DNA of 64,000 nt from Pacificitalea sp040119125. GTDB taxonomy: Bacteria > Pseudomonadota > Alphaproteobacteria > Rhodobacterales > Rhodobacteraceae. Below, in pieces: positions 39,582-49,892 of the stretch. The translations under genes were made by a program, and so were the position numbers. The notes under the pieces were generated by a model. The model made no database searches. It was not told the origin of the DNA and saw only the letters and a list, made by a program, of their open reading frames with translations. The stretch is from contig JBEDTR010000006.1 of assembly GCA_040119125.1 (NCBI GenBank), positions 1-64,000 of the forward strand, written 5' to 3'. Position 1 is the first letter of the stretch, and each line of letters begins with the position of its first letter.

Positions 39582-41255
39582 CTATTGCGCCGAAAGCAGG
39601 GCGCGGGCGGCGGCGCGGGCCTCGTCGGTGACAGTGTCGCCCGCCAGCATCCGTGCCAGTTCATCGACCCGCTCAAGCGAGGATAACGGCACCACGGTCG
39701 AGGTCGTGACCTCGCCCTCAATGCGTTTTTCGACGCGCCAATGATGGGCACCGAGGGCGGCGACCTGTGGCGAATGGGTGATGACCAGAACCTGCCCGCC
39801 CTGCGCCAGCATCTGCAGTCTTCGGCCTACGGCGTCTGCGGTTGCGCCACCGACGCCACGGTCGATTTCATCAAAAATCAGCGTGCGTCGCGTGGCATCG
39901 GCCCCAGTCAGGCACACCTTCAGCGCCAACAGAAAGCGCGACAGCTCCCCGCCCGAGGCGATCTTATTCAGCTGGCCCGGCGGCGCGCCGGGCGACGTAG
40001 CGACGGTGAAGGCCACCGCGTCATGGCCCTCCGGCCCCGGATCGCCGGGCTCGACCGTCGTGCGAAACAGCGCGCGCTCCATTTTCAAAGGCGCAAGTTC
40101 ACGCGCCATCGCCTCATCAAGCTGCGCAGCGCCAGCCCGGCGCAGGTCGGTCAGCGCATCCGCAGCGACGGCATAGGCCTCATCGGCGGCGTTCGCGGCG
40201 CGGTCCAGATCCCGCAGCGTATCCGCCCCCGCGTCCAGCGCCTCCAACCGGGTGCGCAACTCCTCGGCGAAGCCCGCCAGTTCATCGGGCAGCACGTTAT
40301 GTTTGCGCGCAAGGCCGCGGATCGCGAACAACCGTTCCTCCGTGCGCTCCAACTCGCCGGGATCGAAGTCGAGCGCCTCGGACAATTCGGTGATGCTCTG
40401 CTCGGCCTCGCCCAATGCTTCTGCCGCGCGGGTCAGCGCCTCCAGCGGGCCGGTCAGGCGTTGCCCCATCTCCTCGTCCAGCCCGGCGGCTGCCCCGTCA
40501 AGCCAGCGCAGCGCATCCGTGACCATGCCCTCGGCACCGTCGCCGCTCACGGCCTGATAGGCGCGCGAGACGTCTTCGCGCACGCGCGCTGAGGCCTGCA
40601 TCCTACGACGCGTAGCGTCCAGACTGGCATCTTCGCCGGGTTCGGGGGCTAGTTTGTCGAGCTCGGACACCGCGTGGCGCAGAAACTCTTCCTCCGCAGC
40701 GAGTGCCTCCACCCGGGCGCGGGCATCTGCCAGCGCGGTGCGGGCGCGCCCGCGGGCGCGCCATGCCTCCCGCGTGATGCTAAGCGCAGCGTCGGTCCCT
40801 GCCCCGCCAAATGCATCGAGCAGCTGACGATGACCACGCGGATTGAGCAAGCCGCGATCATCATGCTGCCCATGACGTTCCACCAGCAGATCCGACAGGC
40901 GCCGCAGCACCTCACCGGACGTGCGCCGATCATTGACCCACGCGGTTTTACGTCCTTCGGCAGTGTTCACGCGACGCAGGATCAGCTCGCCCTCGGCGGC
41001 CAGTCCCAATTCTTCCAACACGGCATTGACGGGGTGGTCTGCGGGCAATTCGAACTCGGCTGTAACCTCGCCCTGCGCGGCGCCCGCGCGCACCAGCTCC
41101 GCACGCCCGCGCCAGCCCAGCACAAACCCCAGCGCGTCGAGCATGATGGATTTGCCTGCGCCGGTCTCGCCAGTCAGCACATTCAGACCCGGCGCAAAGG
41201 TCAGGTCGAGCTTGTCGATAATCAACAGGTCACGGATCTCTAGACCGCGCAGCAT
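39582..41255 (-). CDS. recN: DNA repair protein RecN
   Basis: 557 residues from the ATG at 41255 (start MLRGLEIRDLLI); the frame is open to 41279. SMC-like ATPase that gathers DNA at double-strand breaks. Walker A GETGAGKS at 29-36, a long central coiled coil, and a C-terminal ABC signature (KIASGGELSRFLLALK) with Walker B (TLIFDEIDRGVGG). Full length. 82 bp downstream of bamD, so it may be co-transcribed. Confidence 0.97.
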   Translation of the reverse strand: MLRGLEIRDLLIIDKLDLTFAPGLNVLTGETGAGKSIMLDALGFVLGWRGRAELVRAGAAQGEVTAEFELPADHPVNAVLEELGLAAEGELILRRVNTAEGRKTAWVNDRRTSGEVLRRLSDLLVERHGQHDDRGLLNPRGHRQLLDAFGGAGTDAALSITREAWRARGRARTALADARARVEALAAEEEFLRHAVSELDKLAPEPGEDASLDATRRRMQASARVREDVSRAYQAVSGDGAEGMVTDALRWLDGAAAGLDEEMGQRLTGPLEALTRAAEALGEAEQSITELSEALDFDPGELERTEERLFAIRGLARKHNVLPDELAGFAEELRTRLEALDAGADTLRDLDRAANAADEAYAVAADALTDLRRAGAAQLDEAMARELAPLKMERALFRTTVEPGDPGPEGHDAVAFTVATSPGAPPGQLNKIASGGELSRFLLALKVCLTGADATRRTLIFDEIDRGVGGATADAVGRRLQMLAQGGQVLVITHSPQVAALGAHHWRVEKRIEGEVTTSTVVPLSSLERVDELARMLAGDTVTDEARAAARALLSAQ

Positions 41256-41337
41256 CGGGGCACCCTCAGACCCGGGCAAGGTCCGGCGCTACGGCCGGAC
41301 CCCGCACGGGGCGTCACTATCGGAAACCGGGCTGGAA

Positions 41338-42174
41338 TCAGAGCCACTGGCCCTTCACCGTCTGTCGGTAGATCTGTGCAAGCCAGCTGTCGCCCTTGGC
41401 CTGCGCCTGCAACTTATTGCGGGCCAGCAGTTCAAAGCTGTCTTGATACCACGATGTCGACCGGAAGTTGTAACCCAGGATCGCCGCCGCGGTCTGCGCT
41501 TCGCTGGTCAGACCCAGCGACAGGTAGGCTTCGACCAGCCGGTGCAGCGCCTCGGCGGTATGGGTCGTAGTCTGGAATTCCTCGACAACGACGCGGAAAC
41601 GATTGATCGCCGCCGTGTAGTGCTTGTGACGCAGATAGTAGCGCCCGATTTCCATCTCTTTTGCTGCGAGATGATCGAAAGCCAGGTCGAATTTCAAAAT
41701 GGCAGATCGGGCATATTCAGTATCGGGATACTGCTCGATCACGTCACGCAGCGCTTGCAGCGCCTGAAAGGTCAGCCCCTGATCACGGCCAATTTCGTCG
41801 ATCTGATCATAATAGGACAGCGCCAGCAGATAGGAGGCATAAGCCGCATCTTCGTCCGCCGGGTAATAATCGATGAAGCGTTGCGCCGCGGCGCGGGCTT
41901 CTTCGTATTGGCGGTCGCGATGCAGGGCGAACGCCTGCATGACAAGCGCGCGCTTTGCCCAATCGGAATAAGGATAGAGGCGCTCGACCTCGGCGAAATA
42001 GATAGCGGCCTCATCGGGGCTGCCATTTTCCAAGTCAAATTCCGCGCGCTGATAGATCTCTTCGGCGCTGTAGGATTCGAGCGGGGGTTCACCACCACCG
42101 CCACCGCATCCCGACAGGAGCGCCACAAGAGCCACCATCCCGACCGTTCTGGACCGCGACCAGCGTATTGCCAT
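41338..42174 (-). CDS. bamD: Outer membrane assembly lipoprotein BamD
   Basis: 278 residues from the ATG at 42174; the upstream open frame lacks a signal sequence. Lipobox LLSGC with Cys23, followed by TPR repeats (YSAEEIYQRAEFDLENG, YFAEVERLYPYSDWAKRA and later). BamD is the essential lipoprotein of the BAM complex that inserts beta-barrel proteins into the outer membrane. A 276-bp gap separates it from lpxC. Confidence 0.95.
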   Translation of the reverse strand: MAIRWSRSRTVGMVALVALLSGCGGGGGEPPLESYSAEEIYQRAEFDLENGSPDEAAIYFAEVERLYPYSDWAKRALVMQAFALHRDRQYEEARAAAQRFIDYYPADEDAAYASYLLALSYYDQIDEIGRDQGLTFQALQALRDVIEQYPDTEYARSAILKFDLAFDHLAAKEMEIGRYYLRHKHYTAAINRFRVVVEEFQTTTHTAEALHRLVEAYLSLGLTSEAQTAAAILGYNFRSTSWYQDSFELLARNKLQAQAKGDSWLAQIYRQTVKGQWL

Positions 42175-42450
42175 CTTCTGCCTACCCCGTCTCGTCCCCG
42201 GGCGCGCGACCCTTGTCCGCGCCACTCGTTCGGCTCGTCCTAGCACAGATAATTCGCAGGCAAAATGTCTTTGGGTGCAGATTTTAACCCTCTGCGACCG
42301 AACGTAAACATATGTGCCCCCTGCCCCGGCATCCCAATCAGCCCACCGCAACCGCCTGCGTGCCTCACTGGATCGCGCGGCTCCATGGTCGTGGCGCGGC
42401 TGGTGGGCACACCCGAAAACACTAAGATTTGACGAGCGTACCGAGGCCGA

Positions 42451-43371
42451 TCAGGCGACAGCGGCCAGATCCGACTGACGCACCCCAACACCCGGCAGGC
42501 GCCGCGCTGTGGCCGCATCGCAGTCTACAAATTCATAAGCACCCGGCGTCGCGAAAAGCGCGTGAAGCAAACGGTTGGTCATGGCGTGGCCTGCACGATG
42601 CCCGACATAGCGGCCCAGAATCGGCCCACCGGCAAGGTAGAGATCGCCAAGTGCATCCAGCATCTTGTGGCGCACCGGCTCATCGCTATGACGCAGCCCG
42701 CCCGGGCTCAGCACCCGGTCGCCATCGACAACAACGGCATTGCGCGTGGTGCCCCCCAGCGCGAGGCCAGCGGCGTGCATCTGATCCACATCGGATTGAC
42801 GGCAGAAGGTGCGGCTGTCGCAGAGTTCACGCACGAAAGCACCATTGGCCATATTCAGCGTCTTGGACTGACGGCCGATTGCGCGGTCGCTGAAATCAAT
42901 ATCGAAATCGATGGTCAGCCCATCGGCAGGCAGCAGCGTGGCGGAGCCTTGATCTGCCTGGACGCTCACGCGTTTGAGCACGCGGATCGCCCGGACGGAC
43001 CCGCCCTGCGCCATTACACCCGCATCGAGGATCGCCTCGACAAACGGTGCGGACGAGCCGTCAAGAATGGGCACTTCGGGACCGTCAACTTCGATCAGCG
43101 CGTTGTGGACACCGCAGCCGGCAAGCGCGGCCATCACATGCTCCACGGTCGAGAGAGTCACACCGGCTTCGTTGCGCAGCAAAGTGCACAGGCGCGACGG
43201 CACAACATGATCCCAACGCGCGGGGATAAGCTGATCGTCACCGGAAATATCAGTGCGGCAGAAAAAGATGCCAGCGCCCAGCGGCGCGGGACGCAGTGTC
43301 AGCGTGACAGGGGCTCCGGAGTGGAGACCAAAGCCCTTCAGGGTGATGGAAGTGCGGATCGTATTCTGCAC
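42451..43371 (-). CDS. lpxC: UDP-3-O-acyl-N-acetylglucosamine deacetylase
   Basis: 306 residues from a GTG at 43371 with GAGGGG upstream; the frame is open to 43455. First committed enzyme of lipid A synthesis. Zn ligands: His78 in STVEHVMAAL and the HKMLDALGD motif (His and Asp), with catalytic Glu beside the first His. Length matches E. coli LpxC. Lies downstream of ftsZ, as in many Gram-negative dcw clusters, but after a terminator, so it has its own promoter. Confidence 0.97.
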   Translation of the reverse strand: MQNTIRTSITLKGFGLHSGAPVTLTLRPAPLGAGIFFCRTDISGDDQLIPARWDHVVPSRLCTLLRNEAGVTLSTVEHVMAALAGCGVHNALIEVDGPEVPILDGSSAPFVEAILDAGVMAQGGSVRAIRVLKRVSVQADQGSATLLPADGLTIDFDIDFSDRAIGRQSKTLNMANGAFVRELCDSRTFCRQSDVDQMHAAGLALGGTTRNAVVVDGDRVLSPGGLRHSDEPVRHKMLDALGDLYLAGGPILGRYVGHRAGHAMTNRLLHALFATPGAYEFVDCDAATARRLPGVGVRQSDLAAVA

Positions 43372-43715
43372 GGTGATCCCCTCTGCTCGGAACGATGCGT
43401 GTCTTGTTTCACTCGCCCCGTGACCTGATCCAGCGTCATTCGACATCCGAAACACGAAGCCCGGTCAGTGATGGACCGGTAACAAATGAAATAGGCAAGC
43501 CGTCCCAGAGCCTCAACTCAATCTTTACTACCGTATGTAACATTGCGAACGGAGGATGGTTTGCGCGGGGCCAGACGCGGGCCAAGGACTAAGCTAAGGG
43601 GCTGGTATGTTTGAACTAAAAAGGGCCGGCAAAAGCCGACCCCTTCAGGTTATCGATAACGCTGCAGCGCAGAATGTCGCTACGTCAGATCAGACGCGTG
43701 ACATTTGCGACAGGC
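43372..43715. other. 344-bp intergenic region between ftsZ and lpxC
   Basis: Contains the ftsZ terminator (separate entry) and, between it and lpxC on the minus strand, the presumed lpxC promoter. No ORF or RNA gene is convincing. Confidence 0.55.
43616..43645 (-). terminator. Rho-independent terminator of ftsZ
   Basis: On the minus strand AAGGGGTCGGC and GCCGGCCCTT form a stem with a TTTT loop and one bulged base, followed by TTTTT. It lies about 70 bp after the ftsZ stop. Confidence 0.85.
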
Positions 43716-45410
43716 TTAATTGGCCTGACGACGCAGGAAGGCCGGGATCTCGATACGCTCCTGTTCAGGGTCGAGATCCGCCTCTTCCTCAAAATGCTGC
43801 ACCGGCTGCTGTGCCGGTTGCTGACCGCCACTGCTGCGCTGTTGAAGCGGCGGCTGCTGGCGCGGCGCGGCGGGCTGCTGACGCGCTTCGCCTTCCGCGT
43901 GGCCAGACATCCGGTTGATCAGCGAACCGATTCCGAACCGGGCCTTGTCCCCTGCTGCGGCCGCGGCGGCGGAACTGCTGCCCGGACGGGCGGCGGGCTG
44001 CTGCGGCTGACCCTGCGATGCGGCGCCGGACGGTGCAGGCGCGCCTGCGGGCTGGCCGGGAACGCGGCTGACAGCGGCATGTAGACGGGCCAGCGCTTCG
44101 GCTGACGGGGTGCCAGCGGCGGCGGAACGCTGCGGCGCAACGAAGCTGTCGGCAGGCTCTTCTTCTGCTTCCAGATGCTCAGGCTGCTGCGCGGGCTGGT
44201 AGGCGGGCGGCGGCAGTTCATCGCTTTCGTCTTCAGCATGGGTTTCAGGCTGACGCGGCACATAGCCGCCAAAAAGCGAAGGTTCTTCTTCGGCACGGGC
44301 CTGCGGCGCGGGCGCTGCGGCACGCGCGGTGACCGGCTCGGCGCGCTGCTGCGATGCGGGCTCGGCGGTCGGGGTTTCGATGCGGGCGTTTTCCAGCGGC
44401 TTGGCAAGGCTGCGACGCGGCACCGGCATTTCGGCGGAAGCTTCGACAGCATCGATGCCCGTGGCGACCACGGAAACGCGCATCTTGCCGCCCATTTCGG
44501 TGTCGAGGGTGGAGCCCACGATGATGTTGGCGTCGTCGTCGACCTGCTCGCGGATGATATTCGCAGCTTCGTCGAGTTCGAACAGGGTCAGGTCGTAGCC
44601 GCCGGTGATGTTGATCAGGACGCCTTTGGCGCCTTTCAGGCTGATCTCGTCGAGCAGCGGGTTCGCTATGGCCTTCTCGGCAGCCTGCTTGGCGCGCTCT
44701 TCGCCCTCGGCCTCGCCGGTGCCCATCATCGCTTTGCCCATTTCGTCCATCACGGAGCGCACGTCAGCAAAGTCGAGGTTGATCAGGCCCGGACGCACCA
44801 TCAGGTCGGTCACGCCCTTCACGCCTTGATACAGCACGTCATCGGCCATCGCGAAGGCTTCGGTGAAGGTGGTCTGATCGTTGGCCAGCCGGAACAGGTT
44901 CTGGTTGGGGATGATGATCAGCGTATCGACGACCTTCTGCAGGCTGTCGATGCCTTCTTCGGCCAGGCGCATCCGCTTGGAGCCTTCGAACTGGAACGGC
45001 TTGGTCACAACGCCGACGGTCAGAACGCCCAGCTCACGCGCGGCCTGCGCGATAATCGGCGCGGCGCCGGTCCCCGTGCCGCCGCCCATGCCCGCAGTGA
45101 TAAAGCACATATGCGCGCCGGCCAGATGATCGACGATCTCCTCGATCGTTTCCTCAGCGGCGGCTGCACCGACGGAGGGGCGCGCACCGGCACCCAGACC
45201 TTCGGTCACTTTCACGCCCATCTGGATTTTCGCGACCGAGCGGTTCTGCTGCAGCGCCTGCGCGTCGGTGTTGGCCACCACGAATTCGACGCCTTCCAGC
45301 GCCTGTTCGATCATGTTGTTAACGGCATTGCCGCCGGCCCCGCCCACACCGAATACGGTAATGCGCGGTTTCAGATCGTCCTGCTCGGGCATGGTGAGGT
45401 TCAATGTCAT
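43716..45410 (-). CDS. ftsZ: Cell division protein FtsZ
   Basis: 564 residues. Tubulin-like GTPase that forms the Z-ring. GTP-binding GVGGAGGNAV (21-30) and the tubulin signature GGGTGTGAAP (109-118) are intact, as is the T7 loop region (NLDFADV). After about residue 330 comes a long Pro/Gln/Ala-rich linker of some 200 residues, then the conserved C-terminal peptide IEIPAFLRRQ that binds FtsA. Long linkers are usual in alphaproteobacterial FtsZ. 178 bp separate it from ftsA, so it probably has its own promoter. Confidence 0.98.
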   Translation of the reverse strand: MTLNLTMPEQDDLKPRITVFGVGGAGGNAVNNMIEQALEGVEFVVANTDAQALQQNRSVAKIQMGVKVTEGLGAGARPSVGAAAAEETIEEIVDHLAGAHMCFITAGMGGGTGTGAAPIIAQAARELGVLTVGVVTKPFQFEGSKRMRLAEEGIDSLQKVVDTLIIIPNQNLFRLANDQTTFTEAFAMADDVLYQGVKGVTDLMVRPGLINLDFADVRSVMDEMGKAMMGTGEAEGEERAKQAAEKAIANPLLDEISLKGAKGVLINITGGYDLTLFELDEAANIIREQVDDDANIIVGSTLDTEMGGKMRVSVVATGIDAVEASAEMPVPRRSLAKPLENARIETPTAEPASQQRAEPVTARAAAPAPQARAEEEPSLFGGYVPRQPETHAEDESDELPPPAYQPAQQPEHLEAEEEPADSFVAPQRSAAAGTPSAEALARLHAAVSRVPGQPAGAPAPSGAASQGQPQQPAARPGSSSAAAAAAGDKARFGIGSLINRMSGHAEGEARQQPAAPRQQPPLQQRSSGGQQPAQQPVQHFEEEADLDPEQERIEIPAFLRRQAN

Positions 45411-45588
45411 GACTGGTCCGCCTGTCTGGTTTTTTGTTCCGGGGTCGGCGCCCGGCTTGCCTGTTTGGGTCCGATTCTATCGGTAACGGGTCCGAACGTC
45501 ACCAGAAAAGCGAGAAATTGCCGCAAAATCTGGCGAAAACCTGCCGGTTTCCACGCAGGATGCGGGGTTGTGCCACCACATCCGGGTG

Positions 45589-46923
45589 TTACCAGTTCTC
45601 CTTGAACCATTTTACGGCACGCTTGAAACTGCGCGCGGGATATCCGTCGGCGGGAATGTCGAAATCCCACCACTCATCTTGCGGATGCGCGGCGAAGAGA
45701 CACAGGCCCACGGCGCTGGCAAAAGCAGGCCCCGTCGCGGCCTGTGGCAGACCCTGCACGCGCAGCGGACGGCCCAGCCGGACCTGCTGCCCAAGGATGC
45801 GCGAGGCCAACCCGTCGAGACCGGGGATCTGGCTGCCGCCGCCGGTCAGCACGATTTGCTGTGCCGGCAAATGGTCGAAGCCCGCGGCATCCAAACGGGT
45901 GCGGACCTCTTCCAAGATCTCTTCGACACGCGGGCGCATGATGCCGATCAGTTCGGCCCGGCTCACGGTGCGCCGGTCATGTTCCCAATCGCCCGTATCG
46001 CCGCCGATCTCGATGATTTCACGGTCGTCCATGCCGGTGGCAACGACGCCGCCGTAGAAGGTCTTGATCCGCTCCGCCGTGGCCAGCGGGATCTGCAAGC
46101 CCTTCGAGATATCGAGGCTGATATGTTCGCCGCCGATGCGCACGCTATCGGCGTAGATCATGTGCTTTTTAATGAAGATCGAGATGCCGGTCGCACCGCC
46201 GCCCAGATCGATGCAGGCGGAGCCCAATTCCTGCTCATCCTCAACCAGCGCCGAGATGCCGCTGACATAGGCGGAACTGGCAACACCGGCGAGTTCCAGA
46301 TCGCAGCGTTTGATACAGTAGAGGAGGTTTTCGAGAACCGAGCGATCCACCGTCAGCAGGTGCATGTCAGCGGCCAGCCGGTTGCCCATCTGCCCCCGCG
46401 GATCGGCCAGACCGGAGCGGTGATCGATGGCGAAATTCACTGGCTGCGCGTGCAGCACCTCCCGCGCATCTCCGAAATCGGGAACGGTGCATGCGGCCAA
46501 TACCCGCGCCACATCGCCATCGGTGACGGCGTTATCGGCCAGTTCGATCTGCCCATCGAGCCCGTAGGACCGGGGCCGCGCGCCTGCGAAGGTGGCAATG
46601 ACATGATCGACGCGGACATTGCCCATCTTCTGAGCCGCCTGAACGGCGGTGCGAATCGCGCGTTCGGTTTCCTGCATCGTGTCGATTTCGCCGAAATGCA
46701 CACCGCGGGACCGGGTTGTCGCCGCGCCGATCACCCGGAAGCTCGACTGCCCTGCAAGGCTGCCGACGCCTTCCGACGCGCGGAATTTCTCAGGACCGTC
46801 GAAGCGCAAAACGAGGCAGGCGATCTTCGAGGTGCCTACATCCAGCACCGCCACCACGCCCCGGTCCATCGCCTGCTTGCGCATCCGGCGCATTGCCCGC
46901 TGGGAGGTATAGAGGTCGGTCAT
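45589..46923 (-). CDS. ftsA: Cell division protein FtsA
   Basis: 444 residues. Actin-like ATPase that tethers FtsZ to the membrane. VAVLDVGTSKIACLV gives phosphate 1, ACIDLGGGATGISIF phosphate 2, and QIVLTGGGSQIPGL the adenosine loop. The C-terminal AVKWFKENW is the membrane-binding amphipathic helix. Overlaps ftsQ by one base (TAATG). Confidence 0.97.
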   Translation of the reverse strand: MTDLYTSQRAMRRMRKQAMDRGVVAVLDVGTSKIACLVLRFDGPEKFRASEGVGSLAGQSSFRVIGAATTRSRGVHFGEIDTMQETERAIRTAVQAAQKMGNVRVDHVIATFAGARPRSYGLDGQIELADNAVTDGDVARVLAACTVPDFGDAREVLHAQPVNFAIDHRSGLADPRGQMGNRLAADMHLLTVDRSVLENLLYCIKRCDLELAGVASSAYVSGISALVEDEQELGSACIDLGGGATGISIFIKKHMIYADSVRIGGEHISLDISKGLQIPLATAERIKTFYGGVVATGMDDREIIEIGGDTGDWEHDRRTVSRAELIGIMRPRVEEILEEVRTRLDAAGFDHLPAQQIVLTGGGSQIPGLDGLASRILGQQVRLGRPLRVQGLPQAATGPAFASAVGLCLFAAHPQDEWWDFDIPADGYPARSFKRAVKWFKENW

Positions 46924-47867
46924 TAGCGGTAGGCTCCCACTTGCAGGCTCTGCATCCGGCGCATTTCGCTGACCGCAAAATCGGTCAGTCGCAGCGTAGG
47001 CCGGGCAGGGTTACGAATATCGACGGTGGACAGGTCACGACCGAGCATGTCCTGCGCCTGATCAAGGGCGATCACGCGCTCTAGCGCCGCGACGGCCCCC
47101 GCTTCGGGCAGCATGATCCGCTGCTCGCGGTCCAGCACCACGTCCCAGCGGCGCTCGCCCACACGGACCACTCCGCGCAGGCGGTCTTCCAGCGGGTCGG
47201 CTGCGGAAAACAGATCCAGCGCCTCGACCACCTGTTCATGAGCACCCACCCCGGCCATCAGCGGCAGGTCGGGCCGGTCGGTGCGGGTGTCGAGCCGGTC
47301 GACCGGGTGGCCTTCGCGGTCCAGTAGGTAGAGCGCATCGCCCACGCGCCAGATCACTTCGGGCACGCGTTCGGTCACCTGAATATGCAGCAAGCCACCG
47401 GGACGCACGCGGATCTGCGCGCGGGCGACGGCATCGAGCCTCTCGATCCGGGTGCGCATTTCCTCAAGGTCGAGGTCGAACGAGCTGATAGGAAAATTCA
47501 GCGGCACCAAACCGCGCACGGCTTGACCCAGCTTCGGCGTGGCCCCATCGATGGCCATCATCCGCACCATGAATTCGGGGCGTTCCTCAATCGTGCGGCG
47601 TATTTCGGCCACACGATCGGTGACCGCCTGACGCCGGGTCGCATCGTGAAACCAGAACACCGCCGCGCCCGAGACCAATGCCAAAGGCACACCCAAACGC
47701 AACATTCGGCGGAAGGACGGCGTAAGCCACAGCCGCGACAGCCGGTAGGAGAGCCGCGAGGGCGCGGGATCATGCGCGGCACGCGACTTGCGCCGTTTAC
47801 GCGACGATGCGTTGGCGGGACTACCCGCCTCAGAGTTTTGTTTGCCGCGACGGATCAACGATCGCAT
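46923..47867 (-). CDS. ftsQ: Cell division protein FtsQ
   Basis: 314 residues. Basic cytoplasmic N-terminus (1-57), one membrane segment (about 58-72), POTRA domain then beta domain in the periplasm. Conserved PLNFPISSFDLDLEEMRTRIERL marks the POTRA region. FtsQ links the cytosolic and periplasmic parts of the divisome. Its start overlaps the end of ddl by 13 nt. Confidence 0.95.
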   Translation of the reverse strand: MRSLIRRGKQNSEAGSPANASSRKRRKSRAAHDPAPSRLSYRLSRLWLTPSFRRMLRLGVPLALVSGAAVFWFHDATRRQAVTDRVAEIRRTIEERPEFMVRMMAIDGATPKLGQAVRGLVPLNFPISSFDLDLEEMRTRIERLDAVARAQIRVRPGGLLHIQVTERVPEVIWRVGDALYLLDREGHPVDRLDTRTDRPDLPLMAGVGAHEQVVEALDLFSAADPLEDRLRGVVRVGERRWDVVLDREQRIMLPEAGAVAALERVIALDQAQDMLGRDLSTVDIRNPARPTLRLTDFAVSEMRRMQSLQVGAYR

Positions 47868-48769
47868 GACGCGTCCTCCACCATCCAGCGGCAGAACGCG
47901 CCGAAATCATTGCCCGCATGGGCTGCTTGTTCCGGCGAAAGCGAGGTCGGCGTCATGCCCGGCTGGGTGTTGGTCTCCAACAAGATCAGCCCATCGAGCC
48001 CGCGCGCCTCATCCCAGCGGAAATCAGTGCGCGACACGCCGCGACAGCCCAATGCGCGATGCGCCTGCAGCGCATAGTCAAGGCAGGCGGTGGCGATCTC
48101 GTCTGGGATCTCGGCGGGAATCACATGGCGGGACCCGCCGGGTTTGTATTTGGCGTCATAATCATACCAACCATCGGTCAGGATGTCGGTCACGCCCAAG
48201 GCGCGGTCGCCCATGACGGTGGTGGTCAATTCACGGCCCGGCGCGAACGCCTCGACCATCAGCATATCCGGCATGTCGGGGGCGATCTGCGGCGGGCCGT
48301 TGGCGGCCTCCTGCACCAGATAGACGCCAACCGAGGAGCCTTCGTTATAAGGCTTCACCACATAGGGCGGCGGCATCATGTGACGGGCGGAAATCTCATC
48401 GCGATGGGCCAGAACGCTGTCGACCACCGGCAGACCGGCGGCGCGGAACACGTCCTTTGTGCGCTCCTTGTCCATCGCAAGGGCCGAGGCCAGAATGCCG
48501 GAATGGGTATAGGGCAGGCGCAGCCATTCGAGCAGACCCTGCACCGCGCCATCTTCGCCCCAACGCCCATGCAGGGCGTTGAACACGACATCGGGCGCCA
48601 CGTCGCGCAGACGTTCCGCCAGATCGGCGCCGGCGTCGATCTCGACGACCTCAAAACCTTCTTCCCGAAGCGCATTGGCGCATTCGTGCCCGGTTGACAG
48701 GGACACGTCACGCTCGGCGGATGGACCGCCCATCAACACTGCCACTTTCGGGGTTGCCCTGCTCGACAT
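47855..48769 (-). CDS. ddl: D-alanine--D-alanine ligase
   Basis: 304 residues from the ATG at 48769 (AAAGAGG upstream); the frame extends to 48838. ATP-grasp enzyme making the D-Ala-D-Ala end of the stem peptide. VLMGGPSAERDVSLSTG at the N-terminus, PPYVVKPYNEGSSVGV for ATP, and ETNTQPGMTPTSLSPEQA for metal and D-Ala are intact. Confidence 0.97.
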   Translation of the reverse strand: MSSRATPKVAVLMGGPSAERDVSLSTGHECANALREEGFEVVEIDAGADLAERLRDVAPDVVFNALHGRWGEDGAVQGLLEWLRLPYTHSGILASALAMDKERTKDVFRAAGLPVVDSVLAHRDEISARHMMPPPYVVKPYNEGSSVGVYLVQEAANGPPQIAPDMPDMLMVEAFAPGRELTTTVMGDRALGVTDILTDGWYDYDAKYKPGGSRHVIPAEIPDEIATACLDYALQAHRALGCRGVSRTDFRWDEARGLDGLILLETNTQPGMTPTSLSPEQAAHAGNDFGAFCRWMVEDASCDR

Positions 48770-48850
48770 ACCCGCCTCTTTCACGGGGCTTAGGCCCCTT
48801 GTTTTTATGACATCGCGCAGCATTACACATGACTGCACGAAGACCTGTAT

Positions 48851-49804
48851 TCAGCTTTTTGACTGTGCCGGGGCCGGTTCGCCGATCCTCAGCACCTCCC
48901 ACTCTAGCTGGATGCCGGAGGCTTCGTAAACCTTTTTCCGAACCTCTTCGCCCAGCCCTTCGAGATCCGCTGCTGTCGCATCACCGTTGTTGATCAAGAA
49001 GTTGGAATGTTTCGGTGACATTTGCGCGCCGCCGCGTGTCGCGCCGCGCATGCCAGCATCGTCGATGACCTTCCACGCCTTTAGCTCGTGACTGTCATCA
49101 GCCCGCCCGGTGGAGCTGTAACCTGCCGGGTTGCGGAAGGTCGATCCGGCGGTGCGATCCTTGGTTGGCTGGGTCTCATCGCGCTTCGCCAATTGCTGCT
49201 CCATCCGGGTGGCAAGCTCCTGCGGATCGCCCTGCCCCCCTTGCAACGTCGCCGCGACGATCACCGCGCCCTCGGGCAGGGTCGAGCTGCGATAGCGCAA
49301 TTCCAGTGCCGCGGGGGCCAGATCCTCGACCGCGCCGTCGCGGGTGACGATCCGCACCGAACGCAGCACATCCGCGACATAGCTGCCATAGCAGCCTGCA
49401 TTCATCCGCACCGCCCCGCCGATCGCGCCGGGGATGGTGCGCAAAAAGGTCAGGTCGATTCCGGCCTCCGCCGCCTGTTTCGCCACCCGCGCGTCCAGCG
49501 CGGCGGCCCCGGCGGTGACGGTATCGCCTTCGGCCTCGATTGCGCCAAAGGCCGGGCCAAGGCGGATCACCACCGCGCGTATGCCGCCATCCCGCACGAT
49601 CAGGTTGGACCCAACCCCCATCGGAAACACCGGCACTGATGGGTCGAGCGCGGCGAGAAAATTCTGCAAATCCGCCTCATCCGCCGGCTGGAACAGCCAG
49701 TCCGCCGGACCCCCGACGCGCAACCACGTCAAGCTGTCGAGCGCCCGCCCCTGCGATAGCCGACCGCGGATATCGATCTGGGCGGGGTCAGTGTGGCGGG
49801 TCAT
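48851..49804 (-). CDS. murB: UDP-N-acetylenolpyruvoylglucosamine reductase
   Basis: 317 residues. FAD enzyme that reduces the enolpyruvyl group to give UDP-MurNAc. LRVGGPADWLFQP and GVGSNLIVRDGG bind FAD; GSTFRNP holds the catalytic Ser, and SPKHSNFLINNGDATA is the C-terminal signature with the conserved tail Glu (ASGIQLEWEV). Confidence 0.97.
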   Translation of the reverse strand: MTRHTDPAQIDIRGRLSQGRALDSLTWLRVGGPADWLFQPADEADLQNFLAALDPSVPVFPMGVGSNLIVRDGGIRAVVIRLGPAFGAIEAEGDTVTAGAAALDARVAKQAAEAGIDLTFLRTIPGAIGGAVRMNAGCYGSYVADVLRSVRIVTRDGAVEDLAPAALELRYRSSTLPEGAVIVAATLQGGQGDPQELATRMEQQLAKRDETQPTKDRTAGSTFRNPAGYSSTGRADDSHELKAWKVIDDAGMRGATRGGAQMSPKHSNFLINNGDATAADLEGLGEEVRKKVYEASGIQLEWEVLRIGEPAPAQSKS

Positions 49805-49892
49805 GTCGAATCCTTCGGGGTCACTGCTGGTCTGCGATGCGGCTCTATCGCGTTCGGCGGGGTATGTTCAGGCAAGTCGAGACGGGCGGCGT